A DNA stretch of 64,000 nt, taken from the NCBI RefSeq assembly GCF_035984415.1, contig NZ_CP130720.1, positions 8,060,001-8,124,000 on the forward strand, read 5' to 3'. How positions within the stretch are numbered: the stretch's first letter is position 1; each line of letters starts with the position of its first letter. Made by a program: the position numbers and the translations under genes. Of this stretch, positions 8,733-16,881 are shown in pieces. Origin of the DNA: Streptomyces sp. NBC_01296 (lineage in GTDB: Bacteria > Actinomycetota > Actinomycetes > Streptomycetales > Streptomycetaceae). The notes below the pieces were generated by a model. It saw only the letters and a list, made by a program, of their open reading frames with translations, was not told where the DNA came from and made no database searches.

Positions 8733-9956
8733 ATGACTGCTTTCGCCGGACCGCCGGCAGGCCCGCACACCCTGCTCGACGAGGCGCATCGGCTGCTTCC
8801 CGGCATCATCGACGTGCGCCGCACCCTCCACCGGGCACCGGAACTGGGCCTGCACCTGCCGCTCACCCAACAGACCGTCCTCGAGACCCTGACCGGCCTG
8901 CCCCTGCACATCACCGCGGGGGAGCGGCTCAGTTCGGTGGTCGCCACCCTCGACGGCGCGCAACCCGGCCGGACCATCCTGCTCCGCGCCGACATGGACG
9001 CCCTGCCCCAACAAGAGGACACCGGCCTGGAATACGCGTCCCGGATCCCGAGCGCCATGCACGCCTGCGGCCACGACCTGCACACCGCCATGCTCATCGG
9101 CGCCGCCCGCCTGCTCTGCGCCCGCCGCGGGCAGATCCGCGGGCGCGTAGTGTTCATGTTCCAGCCGGCCGAGGAACGCGGAGGCGGCGCCTCGCACATG
9201 ATCGAGGAAGGTGTCCTGGACACCCCGGACGGCCGCGGCGTGGACGCGGCGTTCGCGCTGCACGTCATGACCCGCTTCGAGACCGGCACCGTGCACGTGC
9301 GGCCCGGGCCGATGTTCGCCGCGTCCGACCTGATCCGCATCACCGTACGAGGCCGCGGCGGACACGCCTCCGCACCGCACCTCGCCCTCGACCCGGTCCC
9401 CGTCGCGTGCGAAATCGTCCAGGCTCTGCAGACGGCCGTGACGCGCACCGTCAGCGTCTTCGACCCGGTGGTGGTCAGCATCACCCGCATCCAGGCCGGC
9501 ACGACCACCAACATCATCCCCGCGACCGCGGAACTGCACGGCACCTGCCGGACGTTGTCGTCGGGGTCCCGCGAGCGGATGCGTACCGTGATCGATCGGG
9601 TGGCCCGTCACGTGGCCGCCGCGCACGGCGCCGAAGCCGACAGCGACCCGGCCCGGGGCTACCCACCTGTACACAACGATCCGGCCTTCACCACCATGGT
9701 CCGCGACGCCGCAACCGAACTCCTCGGCGCCGCTCCGGTACAGCATTTGGCCGACCCGGTCATGGCGTCCGAAGACTTCTCCTACGTCCTCGCACGCGTC
9801 CCGGGGGCCATGGCCCTACTCGGAGCCCGCCCACCCGCCGTGCCGGCCGACGCCGCCCCGGACTGCCACTCCCACCGCGTCGTGTTCGACGAGAACGCCA
9901 TGGCCACCGGTACGGCCCTCCATGCGGCCGTGGCACTGCGGTACCTCGCAGGCTGA
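8733..9956 (+). CDS. M20-family amidohydrolase (N-acyl-amino-acid / hippurate hydrolase type)
   Basis: A 407-residue zinc-dependent peptidase-family hydrolase that cleaves N-acyl amino acids or related amides in the cytosol. Metal-site motifs are present: RADMDALPQQED, HACGHDLHTAML, FQPAEERGGGA and HVMTRFETG. The dimerisation/lid domain begins after GRGGHASAPHLALDPV, and the C-terminal VMASEDFSYVL holds another conserved acidic residue and phenylalanine. The ATG at 8733 precedes the family-typical N-terminus (LLPGIIDVRRTLHRAPELG); no strong ribosome site is visible. It follows the DUF5988-like segment by 22 bases and may be co-transcribed. Confidence 0.92.
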   Translation: MTAFAGPPAGPHTLLDEAHRLLPGIIDVRRTLHRAPELGLHLPLTQQTVLETLTGLPLHITAGERLSSVVATLDGAQPGRTILLRADMDALPQQEDTGLEYASRIPSAMHACGHDLHTAMLIGAARLLCARRGQIRGRVVFMFQPAEERGGGASHMIEEGVLDTPDGRGVDAAFALHVMTRFETGTVHVRPGPMFAASDLIRITVRGRGGHASAPHLALDPVPVACEIVQALQTAVTRTVSVFDPVVVSITRIQAGTTTNIIPATAELHGTCRTLSSGSRERMRTVIDRVARHVAAAHGAEADSDPARGYPPVHNDPAFTTMVRDAATELLGAAPVQHLADPVMASEDFSYVLARVPGAMALLGARPPAVPADAAPDCHSHRVVFDENAMATGTALHAAVALRYLAG

Positions 9957-10023
9957 CGGGGCACGAGGTCGCCCGGCCCGCCGCGGCCCGCGCCCTGCCT
10001 GCCCGGCCCCAGTCCCCTGCTTC

Positions 10024-10578
10024 CTACTCGAACGGCACGTTGATGCAGGCGAGCCGCGTCCCGGCCGTGCCCGCCGTGCCGGGTCCCGTGTGGGTGGCGT
10101 GCTCGTGGATCACCACGGAGCGGGCCTCACCGGCGCGGTATCGCCAGGCCAGGGTGGACGCTGAGGCGCCGTCGCCGTGGCCGTCGGTGGTGATGTCGAG
10201 CCACGTCTCGTTGAGGGGATTGGCGTACGCGGGGTTCGTCGAGGGCTGCTGGGGGTCCACGGCGTCCTGGTAATGCGGCCCGGAGTCGTTGGGCTTGCCG
10301 CCGCAGGGCTTCCGGTGCACGTGAGCCCCGAACGTCCGGCTCGCCGCCACGCCGTGGAGCCGCAGCTCCACGCGGGTGCCGTCGCCGTCGACCCGCTCCG
10401 TGACGGTGACCTTGCTGCCGGCCGGTACCGCTTTGCCGTCGAAGGTGACCGCCTGGTGTGCGAGCCGGCCGTCGGCTGCTCGGAACGCGTTCTCCACCGT
10501 CACGTCCTGGCCGGCGACCACGCCCAGAGGCAGGACGACAGCCAGGGAGGCCGTGAGCGCTGAAACGAGCAAGGACAT
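10024..10578 (-). CDS. Secreted superoxide-dismutase-like protein (Cu/Zn SOD fold)
   Basis: A 184-residue exported protein. A signal peptide (MSLLVSALTASLAVVLPLGVVAG) is followed by a Cu/Zn SOD-like beta-barrel. Recognisable segments are GAHVHRKPCG (two metal-binding-type His), GPHYQD, NPLNETWLDITTDGHGDG and SVVIHEHATHTGPG, plus the second cysteine in RLACINV. The usual His-rich zinc loop is shortened, so full Cu/Zn ligation and activity are uncertain; many actinobacterial members of this group are untested. It is transcribed away from the adenosine-deaminase-like gene. Confidence 0.8.
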   Translation of the reverse strand: MSLLVSALTASLAVVLPLGVVAGQDVTVENAFRAADGRLAHQAVTFDGKAVPAGSKVTVTERVDGDGTRVELRLHGVAASRTFGAHVHRKPCGGKPNDSGPHYQDAVDPQQPSTNPAYANPLNETWLDITTDGHGDGASASTLAWRYRAGEARSVVIHEHATHTGPGTAGTAGTRLACINVPFE

Positions 10579-10870
10579 CTTCGGCTCCTCTTCACCACGG
10601 GTTCTCGCCGGGGCTCCCCCCTTCGCCCGCGTTCCGGCCCGGTGCGTGCCAGATCGTCAAGCGCTGCACGGCCCGGCTCTCGAGATCGTCCGGATGTGTC
10701 GTCCCGCGCTTCCGGGAACCATGTTGGCCCACGTCACGGCCTTGCGCAGGGCGCCTCCACGGTGTCGGCCTGCTTTTGCCCGATCAGCCGCGCGATTCCG
10801 GGCGGCCCCTCGTGGAGGAACGATCCTCTGGGGGGCCTCCCGGGTGACACCGGGCGGCACTCGGCCCGGC

Positions 10871-12433
10871 ATGCCGCCGAGCGGCGGCCCGCTTCACCAC
10901 CATGTGCCCGTGATCCCATCCCACTTGATCGCCGCGCTCTCCGCCTTCGCCCTGCTGGCACCCGCCTCCGCGCACGCAGCCTCCGCCCCCGTCGCACCAG
11001 GGGCCCCCGCCCCGGTCCGGCAGGGGGACTTCTTCGCCGACCTTCCCAAGGGCGGTGACCTGCACAACCACCTGTCCGGCGCGGTCACCACCGAGTTCCT
11101 GATCGAGCTCGCCGCCGGGGACGGCCTGTGCATCACCACCGACACCACCACCGCGGTGCCCCCGCCGTGCGGGCCCGGGACCCGCCCCGCCGCCGACGCC
11201 GTCACCGACGCGGCGTTCCGCCGACAGGTCATCCAGGCATGGTCGATGCAGGACTTCCCGGCCGACGGCAACGGCCACGACCACTTCTTCGCGACCTTCG
11301 GCAAGTTCGGCGAGGTGACCTGGCGGCACCCCGGCCGCATGCTCGCGGAGGTCGCCAACACCGCGGCCCGGCAGAACCAGTTCTACCTGGAGACCATGAT
11401 CTCCCCGGCCTCCGGACAGGCCCGCACCCTCGCCGACCGGGTCGGCTACGACGCCGACCTCGACCGCATGCACGACAAGCTCCTCGCCGACGGCGGCCTG
11501 GACGCGGTCGTCCGGCAGGCCCGCGCCGACGCCGACGCCACGGACACCGAGTTCCGCGCCGCCGCGCACTGCGACACCCCGCGGCCCGACGCGGCGTGCT
11601 CCCTCCCGTACCGCTGGATCTCCCAGGTCGCCCGCGCCGGCAGCCCTGAGCGGGTGTTCACCCAGATGGCGCTCGGCATGCGGCTGGCCGAGCGCGACCC
11701 ACGCTTCGTCGCCGTCAACCTGGTGCAGCCGGAGGACGACCCGGTCGCCCTGCGCGACTACCGCCTGCACATGCGCATGCTGAACTACCTCAAGACCCAG
11801 TACCCGAAGGCGCACATCACCCTGCACGCGGGCGAGCTGGTGCCGGGCCTGGTCAAGCCGGAGGACCTCACCTTCCACATCAGGGAGGCCGCCCAGACCG
11901 GCCGCGCCGAGCGGATCGGGCACGGCGTGTCCGTCCTGCACGAGGACCGCTGGGAGTCGCTCATGCGCTACATGGCCGAGCGGCGGATCGCGGTCGAGGT
12001 CCCCTTCCACAGCAACGAGCAGATCCTGCGCGTCTCCGGCGACGCGCACCCCTTCGCCACGTACCGCCGCCACGGCGTGCCGGTCGTCCTCGCCACCGAC
12101 GACCCGGGCGTGTCCCGGATCGAGATCACCGACGAGTACCGCCGGGCCGCCGAGATGTACGGGCTCGGCTACCCGGAGCTGAGGGACCTGGCCCGGGCAT
12201 CCCTGGAGTACTCGTTCCTGAGCGGCCGCGGCTTGTGGAACCGTGACCTCCGCACCGGCTACCGGCCCACCGGACCGTGTGCCGGAGAGCGGCAGGGCGC
12301 CGAGCACCCGGGCGCGCGGTGCGCCGGCTTCCTGGCCACCAGCCCGAAGGCACAGGTCGAGTGGCGCCAGGAGGCGGCCTTCGAGCACTTCGAAACCGCC
12401 CACGCCCGCGCCACCCGCCCCGGCTCCCACTGA
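10871..12433 (+). CDS. Secreted adenosine deaminase-like metal-dependent hydrolase
   Basis: About 520 residues. A signal peptide (HLIAALSAFALLAPASAHAA) leads into an adenosine-deaminase TIM barrel, so the enzyme should act outside the cell on adenosine or a related purine. Metal and catalytic motifs are DLHNHLSGAV (HxH), HITLHAGELVPG, ERIGHGVSVLHED and VLATDDPGVSR. An N-terminal extension with an acidic insertion separates HxH from the rest, as in growth-factor-type secreted deaminases. The start could be ATG 10871, or GTG 10904 or 10910; the GTGs give a cleaner signal peptide. The frame also runs open upstream to 10376, but that stretch is antisense to the SOD-like gene. Confidence 0.85.
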   Translation: MPPSGGPLHHHVPVIPSHLIAALSAFALLAPASAHAASAPVAPGAPAPVRQGDFFADLPKGGDLHNHLSGAVTTEFLIELAAGDGLCITTDTTTAVPPPCGPGTRPAADAVTDAAFRRQVIQAWSMQDFPADGNGHDHFFATFGKFGEVTWRHPGRMLAEVANTAARQNQFYLETMISPASGQARTLADRVGYDADLDRMHDKLLADGGLDAVVRQARADADATDTEFRAAAHCDTPRPDAACSLPYRWISQVARAGSPERVFTQMALGMRLAERDPRFVAVNLVQPEDDPVALRDYRLHMRMLNYLKTQYPKAHITLHAGELVPGLVKPEDLTFHIREAAQTGRAERIGHGVSVLHEDRWESLMRYMAERRIAVEVPFHSNEQILRVSGDAHPFATYRRHGVPVVLATDDPGVSRIEITDEYRRAAEMYGLGYPELRDLARASLEYSFLSGRGLWNRDLRTGYRPTGPCAGERQGAEHPGARCAGFLATSPKAQVEWRQEAAFEHFETAHARATRPGSH

Positions 12434-12449
12434 TCCCCGGCCCCGGCCG

Positions 12450-12499
12450 ACCCCGTCCCGCATCGACCGGCCGACATCGGCCGCAGGCCAGGACGGGGT
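12450..12499 (+). terminator. Nested stem-loop after the adenosine-deaminase-like gene
   Basis: Outer arms ACCCCGTCC (12450-12458) and GGACGGGGT (12491-12499) pair over 9 bp. Inside them lies a second hairpin, GGCCGACATCGGCC (GGCCGA/TCGGCC arms). The element begins 17 bases after the stop codon and is a good candidate for a rho-independent-like terminator without a T-tract. Confidence 0.5.
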
Positions 12500-12659
12500 G
12501 GCCGGCGGGCAGCGCTCGCCTTGACGCCGTGCGGGTTCCCGGCCCCGGAGCGGGGGAAGAGCCGCCGATCGGGCCAGGCATGCGGACCGGTCCGGCATGG
12601 CGGCAGGCCGACGGCGCGATGCTCCGGGATGCTGATGGCCGAGCCAGGCAGGAGAGACC

Positions 12660-13259
12660 GTGGACGATCCCAGCCCCCAGGAAGCCCGGAGCTCGGCATC
12701 CACCAGCGCGGGCCGCAGTCTTGCCGCCGGCCAGCCGGGTGTCATTGGCATCGCACTCGGCGCCGTGCTGACGGCCGTGCTCGCGCAAGGCTCGTGGCAG
12801 TGGTTCGCCACGTACATCGGGGTGACGCTCCTCGCGGTGCTCTTCTGCCTGTACCGGCTGCCGACGTGGACGCCCGGCCTCCGAACCGCCTACATGGCGA
12901 ATCTCGCGGCGTACTCGCTGGTCGTCGGCCTGTGTGTGGCGATCACAGTGGCCCCCATGCTGCAGCGCTGGCCGTGGCTGTTTCCGATGCCGGGCACTCG
13001 TGACAGGTGTCCCGAGCTGCGTGAGTACGAGAGGATCCGGACGGAGGCGGCGTTGGCGGACCTGGCTGGTCGCGACCCTGCCGCCTTGGCCCACGCGCAG
13101 GACGTCCAGGGCCATGTCGCCTTTGCCGACTGCCTGTCCTCCACCACGACCCTGTGGTTGCCGGCCTACGCGGCCGGAGTGGCCGTGCTGGTGGGCCTGG
13201 GTACGTGGTCCTTCGATCGGCTGCGGGTGAGGAACGAGGGGCGCCGCGGTCAGGCGTAG
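12660..13259 (+). CDS. Hypothetical membrane protein
   Basis: A 199-residue protein from a GTG with GGAGAG just upstream. It has three or four hydrophobic segments: about residues 27-45 (VIGIALGAVLTAVLA), 48-66, 76-99 (NLAAYSLVVGLCVAITVAPM) and 166-184 (WLPAYAAGVAVLVGLGTW). Between the third and fourth is a ~60-residue, probably extracytoplasmic, loop with two cysteines (DRCPEL and FADCLSS). No family is recognised. It is convergent with the alpha/beta hydrolase operon. Confidence 0.7.
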   Translation: MDDPSPQEARSSASTSAGRSLAAGQPGVIGIALGAVLTAVLAQGSWQWFATYIGVTLLAVLFCLYRLPTWTPGLRTAYMANLAAYSLVVGLCVAITVAPMLQRWPWLFPMPGTRDRCPELREYERIRTEAALADLAGRDPAALAHAQDVQGHVAFADCLSSTTTLWLPAYAAGVAVLVGLGTWSFDRLRVRNEGRRGQA

Positions 13260-13277
13260 ACCTTCCCGTCGGGGCTG

Positions 13278-13334
13278 ATCCGCGCGCAGGGTGTGGGACC
13301 CGATGGAGCCGAGACCTCCGGTGACGAGGATCAT
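13278..13334 (-). pseudogene. N-terminal stub of an NAD(P)-binding epimerase-type enzyme
   Basis: The minus strand reads MILVTGGLGSIGSHTLRAD from an ATG at 13334 with a GGGA site upstream. This is the classical first strand and glycine-rich turn of atypical-SDR/epimerase proteins. The following sequence in the same frame (QPRREGLRLTAAPL and on) is not protein-like. Only the first ~19 codons of such a gene remain, 15 bases after the end of the alpha/beta hydrolase gene. Confidence 0.5.
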
Positions 13335-13349
13335 GGCCTGTCCCTTCCG

Positions 13350-14291
13350 CTACTTGCTCTGCAGCTTTCCCAGGGGGTCGGGGGCGTTCTCCAGTGCGGT
13401 GACCGCCGCCTTCCAGCCGGTGTCCTCGGGGTGGAGGGCAGTGCGGAGGAAGGCCGTGGTGAGCTGCTGGATCAGGGCGACGCGGGCGGGACTCTCGTCC
13501 GTCGTTTCGGCGACCTCGTACCCGGGGATTCCGCCGAGCGAGTGCTCTGCCCCGAACAGGGTGAGCAGGCTCTTGTCGCCCGGGCTGTGGGTGTAGGGGT
13601 CGGTGAACCAGTCCGGGCCGCGGGTGGACAGCGTGGACCGGTCGTTGTCCCCGGCGACGATGAGGGCCGGCGTGGTCATGGTGTCGAAGGACGGCCTCAA
13701 GAAGGGGAGGTTCTCGGCGGCGAACGGGGTCAGGTCGTCGCCGAGGCCGGTCAGGGCGAGCAGCACACCCGCCGTGACCCGGGGGTCGGACAGGTCCTCG
13801 CCGGGAACGCCGTCGGAGTCGAGGACGCGGGCTCCCAGCAGCGTGCTCGCCGTCTGGGCTCCCCAGGAGTGGCCGGCGACGGCGATGCGGCTGCGGTCGA
13901 TCCGCCCGCGGAGTCCCGGCACGGAGGCTTCCAGCACGTCGAGTTCGTCCAGCACGCGGGTGAGGTCCTCGATACGGATGCGCCAGATCCGCGGTGTACG
14001 CGGGTCCTCGTGCGGGATGCCGAGCGTCCGGGAGTCGAGGTGGGTGGGCTGGACGACCACGAAGCCGTGGGCGGCCCAGAAGTCGGCGAGCGGCGCGTAC
14101 CCGTTCATCGACCAGCCGAAGCCGTGCGAGAAGACGATGACGGGCAGGTTGCCGCCGGTCGCGGGGGCGGACACACGGATTTGGAGGTCCTCGCCGCGGT
14201 CCGGGGCGGGCAGGACGACCGGCTTCGCGGATACCACCGTGGTGGGCGCGAACGCGGGCTCGTGCGCGTTCGTGGTGTTCGAGTCGGACAC
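13350..14291 (-). CDS. Alpha/beta hydrolase (dienelactone-hydrolase/lipase-like)
   Basis: A 313-residue cytosolic serine hydrolase. The oxyanion-hole region is PVIVFSHGFGWSMNGYAPLA, and the nucleophile elbow is IAVAGHSWGAQTAS (GHSWG serine). A late acidic residue (VAGDNDRSTL) and the His in LFGAEHSLGG complete a plausible triad. The arrangement resembles chlorophyllase/PAF-acetylhydrolase-like esterases of actinobacteria; the ester substrate is unknown. It lies downstream of the LuxR regulator on the same strand, separated by a strong nested hairpin, and was once followed by an epimerase-like gene of which a stub remains. Confidence 0.88.
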   Translation of the reverse strand: MSDSNTTNAHEPAFAPTTVVSAKPVVLPAPDRGEDLQIRVSAPATGGNLPVIVFSHGFGWSMNGYAPLADFWAAHGFVVVQPTHLDSRTLGIPHEDPRTPRIWRIRIEDLTRVLDELDVLEASVPGLRGRIDRSRIAVAGHSWGAQTASTLLGARVLDSDGVPGEDLSDPRVTAGVLLALTGLGDDLTPFAAENLPFLRPSFDTMTTPALIVAGDNDRSTLSTRGPDWFTDPYTHSPGDKSLLTLFGAEHSLGGIPGYEVAETTDESPARVALIQQLTTAFLRTALHPEDTGWKAAVTALENAPDPLGKLQSK

Positions 14292-14401
14292 GGAGGTGCC
14301 TTCCGGTCAGGGTTCTTCGCACTGTTGGTTCGCCGGGCCAGGCGGGGCGTGTTGGCGGCAGACGGCGTGGTCGACGGACCTCCGGCCTGCCAGCACGGCT
14401 G

Positions 14402-14446
14402 AACCGGAACCTTGCTCCGCCAACGATACGGAGCGCTGTTCCGGTT
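14402..14446 (-). promoter_or_regulatory. Two-tier perfect hairpin between LuxR gene and hydrolase
   Basis: Outer arms AACCGGAAC (14402-14410) and GTTCCGGTT (14438-14446) are perfect. Three bases inside on each side are second arms GCTCCG (14414-14419) and CGGAGC (14429-14434) around a 9-base loop. The 45-base element lies after the LuxR-gene stop and about 110 bases before the hydrolase start. It may be a terminator for the first gene, an operator for the second, or both. Confidence 0.5.
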
Positions 14447-14520
14447 TGCAAGGTCGGTCGTGGAAGGCCCGGCGCCACCCCGCGGCGGAGCCGGCCGAGC
14501 CCTTGGCCGCGCCGTCGGGC

Positions 14521-15540
14521 TCACGGGCCGTCGGGGTCGATCAGTGCGTGCCGGTGGGCGAGGTAGCCGAGCTGGAAGCGGCTGGTCGCCCCCAGGCGGC
14601 GCATGATGTCGGAGACATGGCGCTGGCAGGTGCGCACCGAGATGCCGAGCGCCCGGGCCGTGGTGCGATCGTCCTCGCCCTGGGCCAGGTGCAGGAGGAT
14701 GGAGCGTTTCGTCTGGTCCGCGATGTCCTGGACGAACGCCTTCTCGCGCGGTTTGTTCATGGATTCGCCCGTGGCCCACAGGAAATCGAACATCTCGGCG
14801 GCGAAGGCGACCAGATCGGGGCTCCGGACGAGCAGCGCTCCGCCCGCCGCGTCCTGCAGGGGGATGACCAGCAGGATCCGGTCGAAGAGGATGCAGCCGG
14901 TCAGACCGCCGGTGACCGTTCTGGCCTCGGCTCCCAGATCCGCCAGCTCCGCGGCGTACCGGACGGTCGCCGGGTCGAAACGCGCCGAGTGCTGGTACAG
15001 GGTGCGCAATTGGACTCCGCGGGCCAGCAGATCCTGGTTCCGGTGGCGGGTGCGGCCCAGTTCGGCGGCGGGCTGGGGGCCGCCCGGCTCGGCGCTGAGC
15101 ACTTCTCTGCTGCATACGATGGCCTGCTGGTCGAGCATCTGGTGCACCTCGGCGGCCGACTCGATCCGCTCCAACGGAGGCCCCTGGAGGGTGCGTTGCC
15201 GGGCGGCGTGGACGAGTGCGAGTTCCGCCAGCTGTCCGCGTATGCGCAGCAGGTCGAGCTGGGCCCCCTGGACGCGGTCCTCCCAGCGTTTGAGTAACTG
15301 GCCCGAAACGTCAACCGGGTTGGCGGCTGCGAACCGTTCGGATCCGACCTGCTGGACCAGGCCGGCGGTGAGCAGGGTGTCGAGGGTCCGGGCGGTCGCA
15401 CCGGAGTCCGTCCGGGCTGTCAACTGGTCCCAGTGCAGCGGCCCCTGTTCAGCGAATTCCCGATAGAGGTCCATCTCTGCGGAGGTGAGTTCGCTCGGCT
15501 GGTCACGGTCCTGCGGGCGCCGCGGTTCGGCTGGGTCCAT
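14521..15540 (-). CDS. LuxR-type transcriptional regulator with TrmB-like N-terminus
   Basis: A 339-residue regulator. The first ~70 residues (ELTSAEMDLYREFAEQGPLHWDQL, TARTLDTLLTAGLVQQVG) resemble the TrmB winged helix. A helical linker and a phospholipase-D-like/sensing core follow. The C-terminus is a LuxR helix-turn-helix (ILLHLAQGEDDRTTARALGISVRTCQRHVSDIMRRLGATSRFQ). This architecture is common in streptomycetes, often beside secondary-metabolite genes. The ATG at 15540 has AAGGTG upstream. Its ligand and targets are not known; the hydrolase downstream is the nearest candidate. Confidence 0.87.
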   Translation of the reverse strand: MDPAEPRRPQDRDQPSELTSAEMDLYREFAEQGPLHWDQLTARTDSGATARTLDTLLTAGLVQQVGSERFAAANPVDVSGQLLKRWEDRVQGAQLDLLRIRGQLAELALVHAARQRTLQGPPLERIESAAEVHQMLDQQAIVCSREVLSAEPGGPQPAAELGRTRHRNQDLLARGVQLRTLYQHSARFDPATVRYAAELADLGAEARTVTGGLTGCILFDRILLVIPLQDAAGGALLVRSPDLVAFAAEMFDFLWATGESMNKPREKAFVQDIADQTKRSILLHLAQGEDDRTTARALGISVRTCQRHVSDIMRRLGATSRFQLGYLAHRHALIDPDGP

Positions 15541-15953
15541 GTCGCACCTTCTTGTTTGCGTAGGTCGCGACCGCGATGCTAGAGGGCTTCGTGGGGCCGT
15601 ACCGCCGCCAGGAACGTGTATCGGACACGTTTTATTTGTACGGGAGGCGGGCCGAATCTGCGTCAAGTCCGTGCCCCGCGAAGGGATTCGAAAGCGTCGC
15701 GAGGGCGTCTTGTCCTGTTTGGAGTTGTTTTGGAGTTGGCCGGGATCTCCGGTCTGAGTGACTGGAAGTTGCTGCAAGGCCTTGCTGTCGTGTTCCGGAC
15801 AGTCGAGAACATGACGGTCCGGCCCCCTTGGCGGCGGGCCGGCGCCCTCCGATGCTGGAGGGGAGCCGCGCCGATCCCGCAGGTGCGCCCCGCAAGAAGG
15901 GCTCGTAGACGTGAACTCGCACAACCGGCCCACACCGTGACGGCCGTGCCCCG
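15541..15953. promoter_or_regulatory. 413-base intergenic region upstream of LuxR gene
   Basis: No convincing gene is seen; the open frames here are short and have compositions unlike coding sequence. The region is less GC-rich than its surroundings in 15625-15780. It contains the perfect inverted repeat AACGTGT-ATCGG-ACACGTT (15613-15631), about 75 bases upstream of the LuxR start, followed by an A/T-rich stretch. This is a plausible operator/promoter for the LuxR gene. Confidence 0.4.
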
Positions 15954-16721
15954 TCAGGCGCCCGCCGGATGCACCACCTCCACCCCGTGGTCACGCAGTT
16001 CCTTGACCACCGGGGAGTCGTCCGGTGCGTCCGTGACGATGAGGGCGATCTGCTCCATCGGGCAGATGCGGCCCAGCGCCGCACGGCCGAGCTTGTCGGC
16101 GGTCGCGACCAGGATCACCCGCTGCGCCGCGGCCACGGCGGCCCGCTTCACCTGTACGTCTTCGAGGTTGTAGGCCGTTGCCCCCTGGACCGGGTCGACA
16201 CCGCAGCAGCCCAGGATGAACGTGTCGAAGCACAGGTCCTTGAAGGTCTGGACGGGCGTCTGGCCGTAGAACGAGAGCTCTTCGGGGCGCACCTGGCCGC
16301 CGGGCATCAGCAGGTGGATGCCGGGGTGGGCGGAGAGGGCGAACGCGGCGTGCAGGGAGAGCGGGGTCACCGTGAACTGGCGGTCCGCCATGGCCTTGGC
16401 GATGGCCACGGCGGTGGTCCCGGTGTCCAGGGCCACCGTCTCGCCGTCGGTGAGCAGTTCGACCACGGTGCGCGCGAGCCGCTCCTTTGCCTGCGCTCCG
16501 GACATGGCCCGGATGGCGTAGGGCGGTTCGACGCCGCCGGGCAGGTTGCTCACGGCGCCGCCGCGCACCCGGCGTAGCGCTCCCCGCGACTCCAGTACTT
16601 CCAGGTCCCGGCGGATGGTCATCTCCGACGCGCCTGTGGCCTGGGCCAGCTCGGCCACGGTCGCGCGGTTCTGCTGCATGAGCAGGCTCACGACGAACTT
16701 GTGCCTCTCCATCACGTTCAT
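15954..16721 (-). CDS. DeoR-family transcriptional repressor
   Basis: A 255-residue sugar-phosphate-responsive repressor. The N-terminal helix-turn-helix reads ATVAELAQATGASEMTIRRDLEVLESRGALRRVRGGA, the standard DeoR signature. The C-terminal sugar-phosphate-isomerase-like sensor domain has DGETVALDTGTTAVAIAKAM and FILGCCGVDPVQGATAYNLEDVQVKRAAV. Two in-frame starts are possible (16721 and 16712). It is divergent from an MFS transporter and a HAD phosphatase, and the gap between them is full of GTGAAC-type repeats. It very likely represses that operon and itself, being relieved by a phosphorylated sugar. Confidence 0.93.
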   Translation of the reverse strand: MNVMERHKFVVSLLMQQNRATVAELAQATGASEMTIRRDLEVLESRGALRRVRGGAVSNLPGGVEPPYAIRAMSGAQAKERLARTVVELLTDGETVALDTGTTAVAIAKAMADRQFTVTPLSLHAAFALSAHPGIHLLMPGGQVRPEELSFYGQTPVQTFKDLCFDTFILGCCGVDPVQGATAYNLEDVQVKRAAVAAAQRVILVATADKLGRAALGRICPMEQIALIVTDAPDDSPVVKELRDHGVEVVHPAGA

Positions 16722-16775
16722 GTGTCTGCTTTTAGCACATAAGGCGGTCCTGGATCGCGTTGTGCACACATGATC

Positions 16776-16860
16776 TGTTGAAACGAACATCGAATGTGCG
16801 TAATGTTCACGCTCGGATGTGAACTTCAGCCTGTTGTGAACGTGATTCATGTTCATTCCG
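16776..16860. promoter_or_regulatory. Cluster of GTGAAC/GTTCA operator-like repeats (DeoR binding region)
   Basis: Between the divergent DeoR and MFS genes the motif GTTCAC/GTGAAC recurs. GTTCAC at 16805-16810 pairs with GTGAAC at 16819-16824 as a perfect inverted repeat, and GTGAAC at 16836-16841 pairs with GTTCA at 16851-16855. A degenerate copy (AACGAACAT) precedes them. Evenly placed repeats of this kind are typical of DeoR/GlpR operators. Confidence 0.6.
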
Positions 16861-16881
16861 CTATGAGCGATGAGGAGAGCG

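Noticed and set aside
10376..10870. Possible long N-terminal extension of the adenosine-deaminase-like protein
   Set aside because: The stretch lies antisense to the SOD-like gene and the gap after it, and the signal peptide starts only near 10871-10910.
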